A stretch of 64,000 nt of DNA from Rotaria socialis (taxonomy: Eukaryota; Rotifera; Eurotatoria; Philodinida; Philodinidae), in assembly GCA_905331475.1 (NCBI GenBank), contig CAJNYU010003451.1, positions 64,391 through 128,390 on the forward strand. Reading direction: 5' to 3'. Below the pieces are notes generated by a model. It saw nothing but the letters and a program-made list of their open reading frames with translations, was not told the DNA's origin and searched no databases. Made by a program: the position numbers and the translations under genes. Positions 16,650 to 29,267 of this stretch are shown in pieces (position 1 is the stretch's first letter; each line of letters opens with the position of its first letter).

Positions 16650-17224
16650 ATGGCAGATATAACTGAAGAAACTCCAACTACCGCCAGTGCTATTAGTGTC
16701 CCATCTACCAGATGGCAACCGTATTGGGATGAGAACTACAAACGTTATTATTGGTCAGATGGAAATGAATCGGTAAGGAATTTCATTGCATCATTTTTTC
16801 ATCGTTGAGCTTTTTATTTTGTTTTCAGGTATGGGAAACACCCGAAGGTTGTGTTGAACCACCACTACCTGAGTCTAAATCATCTTCAAATGTAGCACAA
16901 CAACAACAGTATTCGACTGATGATTATGCTTTATCAATGGCATATACAAATGTACAAACAGATCTTCGCTATCAACCCTATATAGTTCCTCCTGTTATTC
17001 CAAGTACAATGAATACGGGAAAAAGACTTGTTGGACAAGATGCACGTGATCTTCGCCAATTATATCATTACTTTGACTATAATGCTTGGAATGAAGAATT
17101 AAATCGAACGAATGCAAATCAAAAGAAAAAAGTCAAATTAACTAAAAAAGAACTTGATGCTATAAAAGCACGCCGAGCTGCAATTAAAAGAAAACATCGT
17201 GATAAATGGCTACTTGAAGATTAA
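16650..17224 (+). CDS. WW-domain protein with basic C-terminus
   Basis: Two exons (16650-16772 and 16829-17224; intron GTAAGG to TTTTCAG) encode 172 residues. Residues about 19-48 form a single WW domain: RWQPYWDENYKRYYW followed by SVWETPEG, with the two Trp and the closing Pro in place. The middle is Gln/Ser/Pro-rich. The C-terminus is strongly basic (KKKVKLTKKELDAIKARR, then KRKHRDKW) and suggests nuclear or RNA/protein binding. The layout resembles small splicing-associated WW proteins, but I do not recognise the exact family. It is transcribed divergently from the HSD17B10-like gene. Confidence 0.85.
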
Positions 17225-18178
17225 ATTGTATCGTTTGTGTGTATGAATATTGACGTCATTCATTCTTTTTGTTTTTGATTTCAACGATATAAAAAACGAA
17301 ACCATTTTTTTTGGAATTCAAATTATGTACATCATTAAATACTCTAATTGATATATAAAGCAGTCTAACAATGAATGTAGAAAAATGATGGTTACATGTC
17401 TTTTTTCGGTTTTTTAATATGAGTTTTTAGTAGTCTTGGAAAGACGTCAGACAATTATTTTTCAAAATGATTTAGTCTTAAATTTGATCTTTTTTTTGAT
17501 TGATTGATTGAATAATAATCAGAGATACTCGAAACTATCGATTAAATTGATTGTTGGTTAAATGTCTGACATGATCACAACTTAATGAATAGTTTACAAA
17601 TACTGAGCTTGAGTTCAACTTTGAGATTAGCTGATTCTCAGTTTGCCCCAAGTACTTTTGGCATTTCTTATTGTTACAGACTCGAGAAGAAAAATCGATT
17701 TGGCAAAGTTCCTTCCTGATTTATAATTTCAGACATACAATCGAATTTAAGCGTGATATATTTGTAATTACTACAGCAGAAAAAAAGCTTTTTTTTCAGT
17801 CCTATTAAATAATATGCTGCTCGATTTATTTTCGTAAAAAAGTGCACATTACTTGTTAAGATTCAAGAATAGAGTATGCTCTTGTATCTGACTTCTTTCA
17901 TACTCTTAGATAGGTACTTTATTTGTGACAGAAGAGTACAGATTTTTTAAATATATATGTTGAGAATTGAACATAGGATAATTTAACTGAATTTATGCGC
18001 GCATTATTATTCTGCTCTTGATTGTGTCAAAGGGTATAATTTTAAGAGTGAACTTCGTATGTACAGTAAGACCCACATTATTTATAAAGTAGATCGCTAT
18101 TCATTCTAACAGGATATTGGATCACAAACGTGCTGTATACTTTTATTGATTATGAACTACAATAGAAAATAATTATAT
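17225..18178. other. Intergenic, convergent 3' flanks
   Basis: Lies between the 3' ends of the WW-domain gene (+) and FEM1 (-). Apart from AT-rich UTR-like sequence I see nothing. Confidence 0.5.
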
Positions 18179-20163
18179 TCATAATATCATTCTAATTTCA
18201 CTAAGTCTAGTTGCACCACCATGTAAAAATAAGAAACTATTCAGGTCTGTTTCTTTCGGCCATATTAATTCATATGGTAGTTGTTTAAAAAGAATAAGGC
18301 GTGCGCAAAGGCATTTAAGTCGAGATGGTGATTGTTTTGCTTTTAGTAATTTTCGTATTGAATCGGCTTGAGCAACATCAAACGGAGTTTGATTATCTAC
18401 ATTCATACAATCAATATGAGCACCAGAATTAATCAGCAATTGAACGACTGCTAATGTGTCTATTGTAGAATTTTGACTACTGACATGTAGCGCAGTATTT
18501 CCGTAAGTTAGTTCTAGTGCATTTATATCAATCGATTGACTATAACGAGTGATAAGATATTGAGCAATAGCTAAGTTCGGAAATCTAATAGATATGTGTA
18601 TATGTATTTGTCATTATTCTAAGGAAAAATAACTTACATAAGTATCGGCTTAATATCATCGGGCCGATAATTAATATCACAATACGTTTGCTCGTCGACA
18701 CATAAATGCAATAAAGTTTGTCCTTGAGATGTGGTTTGCTTACGAAGACAAAGATCATTTGTCCATTGATAAATTAATTGACGTTCGTCTTTAGTTAATG
18801 TTGATCGTTCAAGTATTTTTACTGCTAGCACTAGAAAACATAATGCATTTTTAATATAATCATCTTTTGGTTTTTGTTGTGATGGTTCAAATGTCAGACG
18901 ACATATTTGTATGAATCGTTTCACAGGAATATCAACATTAGCCGACGTCATTTTACAAAATAACCAAACAAAACGATGAAGACCAGTTTCAAGATCCATA
19001 GATTGATATAAATAAAATGTATGTTCCCATAAATCTAGACACAATTCATATTGACGTCTTTCAACAAGTCTATCGCCGATAACAAGCAAAGCTTTGAATA
19101 ATGTTTCGTTTTTCTCCGGTACTAAAATACGTTCTCGAATCATTAATGCTTCAAAATATAAACGTTCGTGATCATGCTCAATTAGACGTAATTCTTCCAT
19201 CGTTTGACATTCTTGATGAAAACCATAAGCAGCTATCGGCCGTGCAACTGTTTTTGGCAATTTTTTTATCCGTCGTATTTCGAAAATTTTATTCATTAAG
19301 CTCATCATTTTTTGAAACTGTGGTTGCTGAATTGTATGACTCTTATGTGATGGTACTATAAATGCACAAGCAGCTAATTCAAGTTGCTTAATGCCTGTTT
19401 CGATATCACCCTGATCTAGAAGATATTCAACAATATCAATTCGTTCGTGCTTTACGGCTAACATTAATGGCGTTTGACCACTTCTATTCTTTAACGAAGT
19501 ACTAGCACCTGCCAAACATAATAAGCGTACTATATCGAGATGGCCTTTTATCGCTGCATAACTCAACGGCGTATTATTCGATGGTAGAGTCATGATATCA
19601 CATTTTGCACCTTTTTCAAGAAGATAAGCAACAATATGTGTATGACCATAGGTCACTGCAATAATCAAACTATTAGATCTATAATTCTCATTATGTCGTG
19701 CGCTATTTATATCAGCATAGCCATTTTCGATTAAAAAACGAATAGTATCAAGACGTTCAGCGATAATAGCATCGACCAATAAAGTGTGTCTTGGACCACG
19801 ATCAATATCAGCATTTCCTATTTCAATAAGTGTGCGTGCCACTGTATAATGGCCTCGGTCACATGCGCACCACAATGCTGTGGCATGTCTAACAAGCATG
19901 CCATCATTACGATATACACATCCAGGAGTGTCGACTAGTTTCTGTACATCTGTAGAATGTGCAAGCATAATGCGCACCATTTCATCTTTTCCATGTACAG
20001 CAGCTAGCATTAATAAAGTTAAATATTGATCACCAGGTCGATGTAGAAATAACAAAACTTCATCAACATTCGATAGAGTCTTGAGGTATGAATCAAGTTC
20101 ATTGGCATTATTGCGTTGACAAATTAATTTATATAATTTATCGTCATTACTTAATTCATTCAT
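18179..20163 (-). CDS. FEM1: FEM1-type ankyrin protein, CRL2 substrate receptor
   Basis: Two exons (20163-18638 and 18584-18179, in phase) give 643 residues, close to the 617-669 of animal FEM1 proteins. FEM1 proteins bind C-degrons and load substrates on CUL2-elongin B/C ligases. The N-terminal half carries a run of ankyrin repeats (LTLLMLAAVHGKDEMVRIML, ATALWCACDRGHYTVARTLI, NTPLSYAAIKGHLDIVRLL, QTPLMLAVKHERIDIVEYLL). A helical TPR-like middle region follows (ETLFKALLVIGDRL, YELCLDLWEHTFYLYQ). Further ankyrins come after that (TLLHLCVD, NTALHVSSQN, TPFDVAQADS). The end carries the VHL-box-like LKCLCARLI segment and SFLFLH. All core parts are present, so it is probably functional. Assignment to FEM1A, B or C is not attempted. 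Confidence 0.95.
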
Positions 20164-21474
20164 TATTTTATGTAGAAAATAAAAATTGATTTCGAATAAT
20201 TTTATTCACGATTTTTTCTTTATATTTCTGTTTTGATCGAATTAAAGTAGCGGGGCAACATTACAGAACACAACAAGAATCGTATTTTTCATGGCAAATT
20301 TTCTTTTTCTGCTTTGTCACCTACAAAAAAGACACGACGAACGACAAAAACAAATAAACGAAGTTAAAAGAAAAGAAAAGAACGAACAAAAAATACTTTC
20401 ATTCGACAGAAAGAAGTTCAATTTAAATAAGCAAATATTTTTACTGCAGTTCCGAAGAACAAAAAATTGTTTTTTACACTCAGAAAGTAGATTGGTTTTA
20501 TCTTATTCCAATAACAATATTTTACTATTATTGATTTCCAATGAAATTCTTCATTGATTTTGACGTCTCCTTTCCGCTGTTCTTTTTTAAATATTCAAAT
20601 CACGAAACACCAATTATAAACCGTCACTGCTGAGTATCATCGGACTCGTTAGATAGTGCTGAAAATTCTGATTCTTTTTCAGAGCATGATACTTTATCTG
20701 TCTACATTTTTTTTGCGTAACCAATACAAATGGATAGAAAGGAAAATTTACAAAGTTTCTGTTATGCTCCAGTAATGACCAAAATATTAATTTCTTCAAT
20801 CCGATAATTATACCTAAGTACAAACTAACAGTTTTTAGGAATTTCAGAGGTTACACAATTTGAAAAGTACTGAGCAATTTACAACGCAAATGCTTTTTGA
20901 AATACCTTCGAGTTTCTAAGATTGCTGCAGAAAATTTTCTTGAATAAACACTAGTATTTTGAGAATGTGTAGATTATGACGAGTAGAGCAAAAGTTATCA
21001 TAGAATCAGTTTATCTGACAGTGAGATCGCTATGACGAAAAAAGAGGTTTACACTTATCGCCTATGTTTTTCACCAGATCCTACCCATCACTAAAGCAGG
21101 CAGCGAGACCAATCTATAGTTACTTGTCCGAGCATCTTTCATTTGACAACAAGGAAGTTCTAGAAACAGCTTTTTCAGAATGTGCTTTAACAAAAATTGT
21201 TTCAAATAATAGTTTTCGGCGAAACGTAAATGAAAAATGTTCACTCACTGATTAAGTATAATTATCGATTATCAACTGACTCGACTTTGCAAAGAATATT
21301 TACATGTTGTCACAAGGAACACCCTCTAATTTCATTAGCATGGCGACTAATAACAATTGGAAAAAATCGTCCTTGAAACTCATTGCAAAGCACGCTGGAT
21401 TTTTGCGTTAAAGACTTCAGATTCATCTGTATGATTATTTTAAGATTTTCTAATCACGGGATTTCTGTTTCAAA

Positions 21475-21905
21475 TAAAAATATATAAATCGAAAATTCAT
21501 ATTGACCCCTAGTCAACTCTCCCTATAAGAATCCCCAAGGAGTCCCCTGACGAACCTCCGGGGACTCACGACAGGGAGTCCCTAGGGATTTCGTTCTTTT
21601 GCGGGGATTCGCCGGAGAGTCGTCGGTGGAGAGTGGATTAGGGGATTGTCTTTCGTAGTGATTGATCTAGTTTTTATGTAATAATTAATTCATTTTCTAG
21701 AACTTTCGACTCAATTCCAGGAGTCATTTTCAATATAAAGAGATATTTAGGTTGTTGAGTTGATCTAATTGAATATGTTGAAAATGACTCGTGGAATTGA
21801 GTTGAAAGCTCTAAAAAATGAATTAATTATTACATAAAAACTAGATCAATCACTACGAAAGACAATCAATATGACTTTTCGATTTATTCGATTTATATAT
21901 TTTTT
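21475..21905. mobile_element. Foldback/MITE-like hairpin element (outer)
   Basis: The left arm (21475-21505 plus 21645 to about 21741) is the near-perfect reverse complement of the right arm (about 21775-21905). For example, TTGTCTTTCGTAGTGATTGA at 21646 pairs with its complement at 21846-21865, and ATATATAAATCGA at the outer left pairs with TCGATTTATATAT at the right. The spacer is about 35 bp. It has no coding capacity. The left arm is split by a 139-bp insertion. Class unknown, because the outer ends are AT-rich and no clear target duplication is visible. Confidence 0.75.
21506..21644. mobile_element. Small GC-rich foldback inserted in the outer element
   Basis: This 139-bp block is far richer in GC than its surroundings. 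It begins CCCCTAGTCAACTCTCC and ends GGAGAGTGGATTAGGGG, which are imperfect reverse complements, and inner parts (AATCCCC with GGGGATT) also pair. The intact right arm of the outer element reads straight through the matching position, so the empty site is visible within the same locus. At most one or two bases appear duplicated at the junction. Confidence 0.75.
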
Positions 21906-22593
21906 TTGTAGCTTATGATTATTGTTTAGTGAGAATTAAATCTAACGGGAGAGAAGGAAATAATTTGAAAAGTCAAAAAAATTGCTTCAATTTTTCTTTA
22001 TAGAAAAAGCTACATAGATTTGATGATTGCATTTTACGTGCTGACACATGTGCTTTATGCCGGTAAGAACCCCTTTTCTAATGTACGCGCGTTGAGTGAC
22101 ATCACTAATAGAAATTATTTTATTTGACTTTTGAAAAAGCTAGATTGTCGTTTGCAATTTTATTACGTACTTAAAAAAGGTCGGTCATTGGTTACAAGTA
22201 TATCAATTCGCAATGATGAATCAAAAGCGCTCTACTAACAATTCTTATAGATATTTTTGAATAGATGCATCATAGAAACTCATTGTAGTCGAGCCCGACT
22301 GATGCAACCTATCGAAGATTGAACGCATGGCAACTGTGATGGGCTTGCTTTCAAAGTTTCCGTTTCATCGAGTATTCTACCAACCGAATAATTAGCAAAT
22401 ATTTCATGGATTGTCCTGAAAACCCTTCTGTTAAGGCTATAGTGCACATCGAATGTCTGCCGAAAAGTGATGCATATATCTACAGGATCAATGGTTCACA
22501 CAATATATGCAATCATGCACAAAGTCGCATCAGCGTAGAAAAGTAAAACTTCAAGTGTTTGCTTTTATTATTAAAAACAAACATTTTCATTGA

Positions 22594-23910
22594 TCAATCA
22601 ATTTTTTCTATTGGAATCAGTATTGTTTCTTCGGTTTTCGATGTCATTGTCGACAATTCCAATCGAATAGCATAGAGCATATAAGTTTCTGGATCAAATA
22701 AGGCAAATGCTCTACTACTGTGTCTCGCATTGCTCTGATGAATATAATCCAAATCAACTTCAGGCGTTTGATTTTGTTTGGCAGTAAACTCCATTGTACG
22801 TATCATTTGTCTTGTAAACGTATAAGCATATGAACCACCATTTTTAACAACAATTTGATTTTCTGTATTTACATATATCGCCATATATACTCTTTCATCA
22901 GTTTCACAATCATCAGCATATGTAAATCCAACTAATTCACTGATTGACGATTGATAACTGTTTAGAAATGATTCACGAGTGATTAGATCAAGTGGTTTAT
23001 TCAAGTGTTCAACAACCAATGAACATTGTTTGCCAATACTATCAGTGATAATTATTTTAAGTTTAAATGGTTGTGGTAAACTTTTATGTGTTCGTTGGCG
23101 TGTTTGATTATCTCTGCCTACTTCACCTCGAATACTAACACTTCCTCTGATCGCAAATGAAAATAATTTATCGGGTTCAATATTAATAACAGAATCTGTT
23201 AGCCATTTAGGTTCTTCATTGCGCATTGTTATTGATGCAATAGCAATTTCTTGACATTCACGCCATGATCCATCGTGAACTTGATAGAAAACAGTTAAAC
23301 CAGCAACTGATACAGGTTTTTCAATTTGTGTTGAACGTTTTTGTTGTAAGATTTCTGGTAGAATAGTTGGTTTCTTTGAAAATATAATATGCGTGATGAC
23401 AAAATTTTGACGAAAAGCATTATCTTGCCCTCTCGCTGTGTCTTGATACGTAGTGACAGTATTTGTATTTCCATATGTCATGCGTATTGATGATTCGCCT
23501 TCACATTCGTGTCTGGTCAATTTCAGATTCAACATCTCGTTCAGAGCAATATGCGGACCTGTTTGCTTGGGCGGTGGAAGTTTTGAAGCAAGTTCTTTCA
23601 AACGTTCACGTTGTTGATCAGTTAGAGTTTTATCATCATGGGTGTCACCAGATAAATGAGTTATTTCACCTTTCTTTATGCGCCCACGTGAGTGATCCAA
23701 TAGAATAGATAGTTTTTCTGAGAACACTTCATCATCGGAGCCAGTTTTTAAATTGCAAATAATAAATAATTCCTTATTTGAAATTGAATTGTACTCCCAT
23801 TTGGTTTCAAGAAACCAATCCCAAGAAGACGATGCTTGATCGTAATCCTGTGTATTATCAAGATGAGCGATTCGATTATCTGAAATGAAATTCATCAAAA
23901 ACATAGACAT
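22594..23910 (-). CDS. Unrecognised protein, about 440 residues
   Basis: A long open frame with animal-gene codon use but no family I recognise. There are no signal peptide, no membrane helix and no Cys pattern. A charged segment precedes a short proline run (ASKLPPPKQTGPH) in the first third. The rest looks like beta-rich globular sequence (GLTVFYQVHDGSWRECQE, SFAIRGSVSIRGEVG, ALFDPETYMLYAIRLELS). The first usable ATG is 23908-23910. However, a good acceptor (TTTCATTTCAG) at 23880-23881 suggests the true exon starts at 23879 and an upstream 5' exon is missing. Isolated between intergenic blocks, so context gives no clue. Confidence 0.65.
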   Translation of the reverse strand: MSMFLMNFISDNRIAHLDNTQDYDQASSSWDWFLETKWEYNSISNKELFIICNLKTGSDDEVFSEKLSILLDHSRGRIKKGEITHLSGDTHDDKTLTDQQRERLKELASKLPPPKQTGPHIALNEMLNLKLTRHECEGESSIRMTYGNTNTVTTYQDTARGQDNAFRQNFVITHIIFSKKPTILPEILQQKRSTQIEKPVSVAGLTVFYQVHDGSWRECQEIAIASITMRNEEPKWLTDSVINIEPDKLFSFAIRGSVSIRGEVGRDNQTRQRTHKSLPQPFKLKIIITDSIGKQCSLVVEHLNKPLDLITRESFLNSYQSSISELVGFTYADDCETDERVYMAIYVNTENQIVVKNGGSYAYTFTRQMIRTMEFTAKQNQTPEVDLDYIHQSNARHSSRAFALFDPETYMLYAIRLELSTMTSKTEETILIPIEKID

Positions 23911-25217
23911 GTAAGTGATGCATGACTTAAACCGAATTGACACAACAAAACTTAATTTTTATCTCAATCTTAAAAGAATCGCTGATGAAGAAGATTCCGA
24001 GATTTCTGTGGTATTATATTAAAATTTTTAGAACTCTAGCATGATATCGTGACAATGCTATGTTGAATAGAAGCATTCGAGCCTAGTCTACGCTAATGTA
24101 CCATATTCTACTCTAAAGATCATTATTTTCTGTATGGGTCATGGTCATAGGACGGTTAGTTTTTGCGATATGCTTCGCACATGAGTTCACCAATCGATTG
24201 ATAAAAAGTAATCATGACCAATTGTACGTAGGATACGATCTCATCTTCTTGAATTGGTATTTTAAAAAAAGTATTGATCTACAGGTTAGGCCAGTTTTCG
24301 AACAGTTTTGTTTTGCTTTTCATTGCTTCAAGCTTCTGCTTAAGCAACGGGAAAGCAAACATACATAATAGGAAATAAAATGGCGTAGACTCTTTCTTTA
24401 TTTTTTATCCACAAACACATTTTAGACCTGGTTTTAACTCTATATATACTGAAAGTGGGCCTTGACATCTCATTCAATATATGTGCTCTATTTTAGCTCA
24501 AAATTGATAGCCCACAGATTAACGTTTCATACACCAAACGCATTCAATAAGAAACTATTCCAAAGACAGCTATATCATTTTCAGAATTTAAGAAAGCTTG
24601 TTAGCGCAGCCCCTTTGGGGCTAAAATGTGGAACTCACATATGATTTTTCGCCTAATTTACTGCAAGAAAATCGATCGGTAGGAAAAAAATGTCTTATTT
24701 AATTTTTGCATTCTTGCTAATATCTGTAATGTAAGGCGGGGGTCTCTAAAGGGGTGTGACGGCATAACGTCACCTATATTATGTGCTGATACTAATTATG
24801 CTTGTGCATATATTTTCTCAATATAATCTTCTTGATTCTTATTGTCTAGCTACTACCCGCGTTTTTACTTTTACTGTATCTTTCTTTTTCATTAGCTTGT
24901 TACTTTTCTTCTCTGTTAGTTGTTTCTATTATAATCAACTCCTTTTTCTTTTTTTTCTTCTACATGACTCTAAAACTTCTTCTTCTGGAAGTCTTGTCAA
25001 ATCGAACAACTTATCCTTGTTGTATCTACTGTTTCATTGATTAATTCTAATCTATTAAATGGATTAGTGAATTCTCATTCAAGTTTCATTTTCTTATTTA
25101 CTTCATCTTGTCATTTGCCGTCATTATCATTGTGGCATTTGTCAATACTTAAACAGTCGCATCTTCACCTAAATCTTAATCATTAAAATAACGACGTGAC
25201 AGGGGGTCTCCAAGGGG
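23911..25217. other. Intergenic, T-rich, before assembly gap
   Basis: No gene supported. A short block near 24605-24645 (GGGGCTAAAATGTGGAACTC) recurs in changed form at about 38605-38645. The motif GGGGGTCTC followed by AAGGGG occurs at about 24738 and again at 25202, just before the N gap. These look like transposon-end fragments. Confidence 0.4.
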
Positions 25218-25863
25218 NNNNNNNNNNNNNNNNNNNNNNNNNNNNNNNNNNNNNNNNNNNNNNNNNNNNNNNNNNNNNNNNNNNNNNNNNNNNNNNNNNN
25301 NNNNNNNNNNNNNNNNNNNNNNNNNNNNNNNNNNNNNNNNNNNNNNNNNNNNNNNNNNNNNNNNNNNNNNNNNNNNNNNNNNNNNNNNNNNNNNNNNNNN
25401 NNNNNNNNNNNNNNNNNNNNNNNNNNNNNNNNNNNNNNNNNNNNNNNNNNNNNNNNNNNNNNNNNNNNNNNNNNNNNNNNNNNNNNNNNNNNNNNNNNNN
25501 NNNNNNNNNNNNNNNNNNNNNNNNNNNNNNNNNNNNNNNNNNNNNNNNNNNNNNNNNNNNNNNNNNNNNNNNNNNNNNNNNNNNNNNNNNNNNNNNNNNN
25601 NNNNNNNNNNNNNNNNNNNNNNNNNNNNNNNNNNNNNNNNNNNNNNNNNNNNNNNNNNNNNNNNNNNNNNNNNNNNNNNNNNNNNNNNNNNNNNNNNNNN
25701 NNNNNNNNNNNNNNNNNNNNNNNNNNNNNNNNNNNNNNNNNNNNNNNNNNNNNNNNNNNNNNNNNNNNNNNNNNNNNNNNNNNNNNNNNNNNNNNNNNNN
25801 NNNNNNNNNNNNNNNNNNNNNNNNNNNNNNNNNNNNNNNNNNNNNNNNNNNNNNNNNNNNNNN
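25218..25863. other. Assembly gap (646 N)
   Basis: Uninterrupted N. The sequence to its right begins directly with one arm of a long palindrome, a usual cause of assembly breaks. Confidence 1.
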
Positions 25864-26925
25864 CGTAATACAACCGGTTGTTCAACGGATTTTAACGCTA
25901 AATTTTTGATTTTATAGGTCCATGTTGGTTATTCTTAGTTTTTAATTTAAATAGAACAGCCGAAATAAAATCAACGCCTCTACGTAATTTCACATAAATT
26001 ACTGGAGTACATAATAAATAAATGCACGTATTCGAGAAACATTCTACATTAAAATGTCATCGATCATTGTTTGTATTCGAATCCAAACACGAGTGCTATT
26101 GACACATATTCAAAATCCATCTATGCATTTTAACTAAAAAGAAGAGTCCCTAAAAAAGTGCATGAAACAGATATGTCTTATCTCGGTCGAGTTCGAAGAT
26201 GAGGAGAATCCCTCAAGAAATGGTTGAGTTATCGAAAAAATTGTCATTTTTGACCAGACCATCCCTGAGGAGGAGTACAGGGATTTTTTTTTCAAAAAAT
26301 AAATCTTTCTCAGAATTATTCACAACATATATAAATCGACTCAGTTTTTAACGCTGATTCCGAATCTGATATTAGTTTTGCACTAAACCGCAGCTTTCTA
26401 ACGAAACATCGCCTGAAAAACGTCTCAAAATGCACAAAAACTGCATCCAGAAATCAAATTGCCTAGTTTCTCATGATAATTTTGGTGTTCAGACATTCTA
26501 GAATGGCTCATATGTCCCATGCACTTTTTGCAGTACACATAACTTTCGGATGAAATCCGAAGTTTCCGCATTTATTTTCTTATAATTCATAGAATATTCA
26601 CCTTTAGATAAGACATATCTGTTTCATGCACTTTTTTAGGGACTCTTCTTTTTAGTTAAAATGCATAGATGGATTTTGAATATGTGTCAATAGCACTCGT
26701 GTTTGGATTCGAATACAAACAATGATCGATGACATTTTAATGTAGAATGTTTCTCGAATACGTGCATTTATTTATTATGTACTCCAGTAATTTATGTGAA
26801 ATTACGTAGAGGCGTTGATTTTATTTCGGCTGTTCTATTTAAATTAAAAACTAAGAATAACCAACATGGACCTATAAAATCAAAAATTTAGCGTTAAAAT
26901 CCGTTGAACAACCGGTTGTATTACG
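25864..26925. repeat. Long inverted repeat (320-bp arms) around a dispersed-repeat core
   Basis: Positions 25864-26183 and 26606-26925 are nearly identical reverse complements: the left begins CGTAATACAACCGGTTGTTC and the right ends with its complement. The 420-bp core between them includes two blocks (26181-26293 and 26494-26571) that recur inverted at 41534-41752 inside the ABCA gene. No reading frame spans it. It could be a foldback transposon or a foldback assembly artefact at the gap edge; the shared core favours a transposon. Confidence 0.8.
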
Positions 26926-29267
26926 TCAGGTTGATTATTTTTCTATGCGAGATAAAGATAACCCTCCCGTTTTCTGAAGAATAACATGCCGGTAAACAGA
27001 AACGCATATCCTAAACAGTACAATGCCAGGGAAAACTTTGAAATGCTCTAGCAAATAAACTAATATTGTAAGATATTACAAGAAAAAGCAAAGTAATGTT
27101 CTTGAAGTAGTCTAATAGAGACATTTTACAGGTTTCAATAGAAGTTAAATCGTTTATCTGAAATTTGACAGGGAAATAGATTAGTACTATCGTTTGTTTC
27201 AAAAAATCGTTCTCCGAAACAGTAGCATTTGCTCATTCTGTTGTAATAAATCGATTGGTACATTGTGTTTGATCATCAACATTTGTATTACTAAGTGAAA
27301 AAATCAGACGTTCTAGGCAAAACCTCATTCAACGATAATAAAACATTTCTTCATTTTGTAATGAAAGATTAAAAAAAAAAAAGAAGCTCAGCTATATGTC
27401 ATCAAGTGAAATAACGCCCATGACTTCTTAATGAAAATAGACATTGATCTAAAGTTAATTAGATAGCCTTCAATCGATATCAAATTGCTCAGATGCTATG
27501 ATAATAGTGTAAACGGGATCATCGTCTGACAACAAATTACAAGGTTAAATGCGTCTCTTTGATACTAGAAAAGAGTGTCCTCGAACTGTAAACTACTTAG
27601 ATATCCTATCGTACAAATTCTTTTTGTTGGCAATTAAAGTATCTCGATAGAATATGTTATAGTTTATCTATGGAAAAACTTGCTTCAGAGATTATTTATT
27701 TTCCAGTAGTAATCGCTAAATATATGAAGATCTCAATAATTCTAATAAACAGTTGAAGTCAATTTCGATGATCGCTTACATCATTTTTTCAAGTTCTAAT
27801 CTTTTGAAATCATCTTGAAAGTTTCAATTATATTCTTTCATAAAAATTTTGCATATCAATACATATTTCAATGATCATTCTCATTGATTAAGTTTGATAG
27901 AATGTAACCATCGTTTATCATTCATTTGACTTTAGTATATCAAAGAAAAATAACAAAGCTTATTTTTCACATAACCACGTATTTGAACTTTTATACCTAA
28001 CCATGACAGTTTATTCTTATTATTATTCTCTGTTCATCTTGCGATAAGAACAACTTGTTTGTTTGTTTTTTATATTGATAAGAGAAAAGGTTTATTAGCA
28101 AAATTTTCTCTTCATCGAATTCAATCAATGGAAACAACAGTAAATATGATTGGCATAAGTAAATAAAACGTGCAAAGTGATGTAAGATGTCGAAACGATT
28201 AATAGATGCTATCGTGATTGCACATTCTCTATCGACTTTGTTTTGATATCTTTTATTCATTCGGATGAGAATAGAGAGAGCGAGAGAGGGAGAGATGAGC
28301 TTGTTAGTCTTGCTTTGATAATATTCCTTATGAGATAATAATTGTTTTGCTTTTTAACCTTTTTAAGACAATATACAAGAAAGGTTGAACCTCATAAGAA
28401 CAAAACAAATATAATTTTAAGTTCATAATAGTACTGAGATCTCTCAGTTTTTGTTTCTGACATAATCTATTCTGACAACGGAAACATATGTATATGTCAT
28501 TCCAATATTTAGAGCAAGCCGAGTGTATATTAGGCCAAGTGCCATCATTGATACAATGCGCACATATCTTGTTGAATGATGCTGATGATGATTGAAATTT
28601 GTTTTTTTTCTCTCTCAGTATAATCAACACTTCATGCGAATAAACATGCTCACGGCCATAGCCTTGAACGCCCATCAATGAAAAAAAAGTGCCGTTTGTT
28701 GAATATGCACATGTGAAGAAAAAAAAAGGTTGTCAGGCGGCGCATGGTCTTAATGTTCATATAATCAAGGAAAGAAGCTCTATCCGCAACAGAGATTCTA
28801 TATAGTATGTACACCTATCACCAATACATAGAAAAAAAAGGAAAAAAAAAGAAAGAGAAATGGAGATCATTTAATCTCTGGATGGTATACTGCTGGTATT
28901 GTTGTTGTTACCATACAGGCTCAATACCAGGCGAGAGAGGAAAGAGAAAGAAAAAAATACAATTGTATTTGTTACCATTCGCAGAGAAAACGAACAGAGA
29001 ACTGATCTCCATCAAATGTTCATCTTATAAAGACGAGAGAATTATGCAGATACTCATTCAGAATAGACACTTGAATAAATTCAAATAAAAAAAAGAAAGA
29101 AAAAAAAATATATATATATATATGTATATAAATGAAAGAACGAAAGACTTCTTTACTTCAATATTTGCACGTATGTATTATATATTCTATACAACAAAAG
29201 TTTAAGTTTATTTTATTGAAACAAGATATTTTTCATATTCATTGTAGATGTTTATTAAAAAATTCTA
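26926..29267. other. Intergenic, simple repeats, no supported gene
   Basis: AT-rich with a GA-rich microsatellite near 28268-28300 and a TA run near 29108-29122. A minus-strand frame at 28328-28678 contains several Cys (CAHC, CFRC, RLC), but it has no known zinc-binding spacing, poor surrounding context and no splice partner, so I leave it uncalled. Confidence 0.4.

Larger units (their letters stand above)
20164..22593. other. Intergenic with nested foldback elements
   Basis: No gene seen. Apart from the FEM1 5' flank, it contains the nested inverted-repeat elements at 21475-21905. Short frames at 20.3-20.6 and 21.06-21.26 kb lack any domain. Confidence 0.5.

Noticed and set aside
25169..25909. 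Long open frames on both strands
   Set aside because: They consist almost wholly of N.
28328..28678. Cys-containing 116-residue frame
   Set aside because: Cys spacing fits no zinc-finger pattern, and the flanks are microsatellite.
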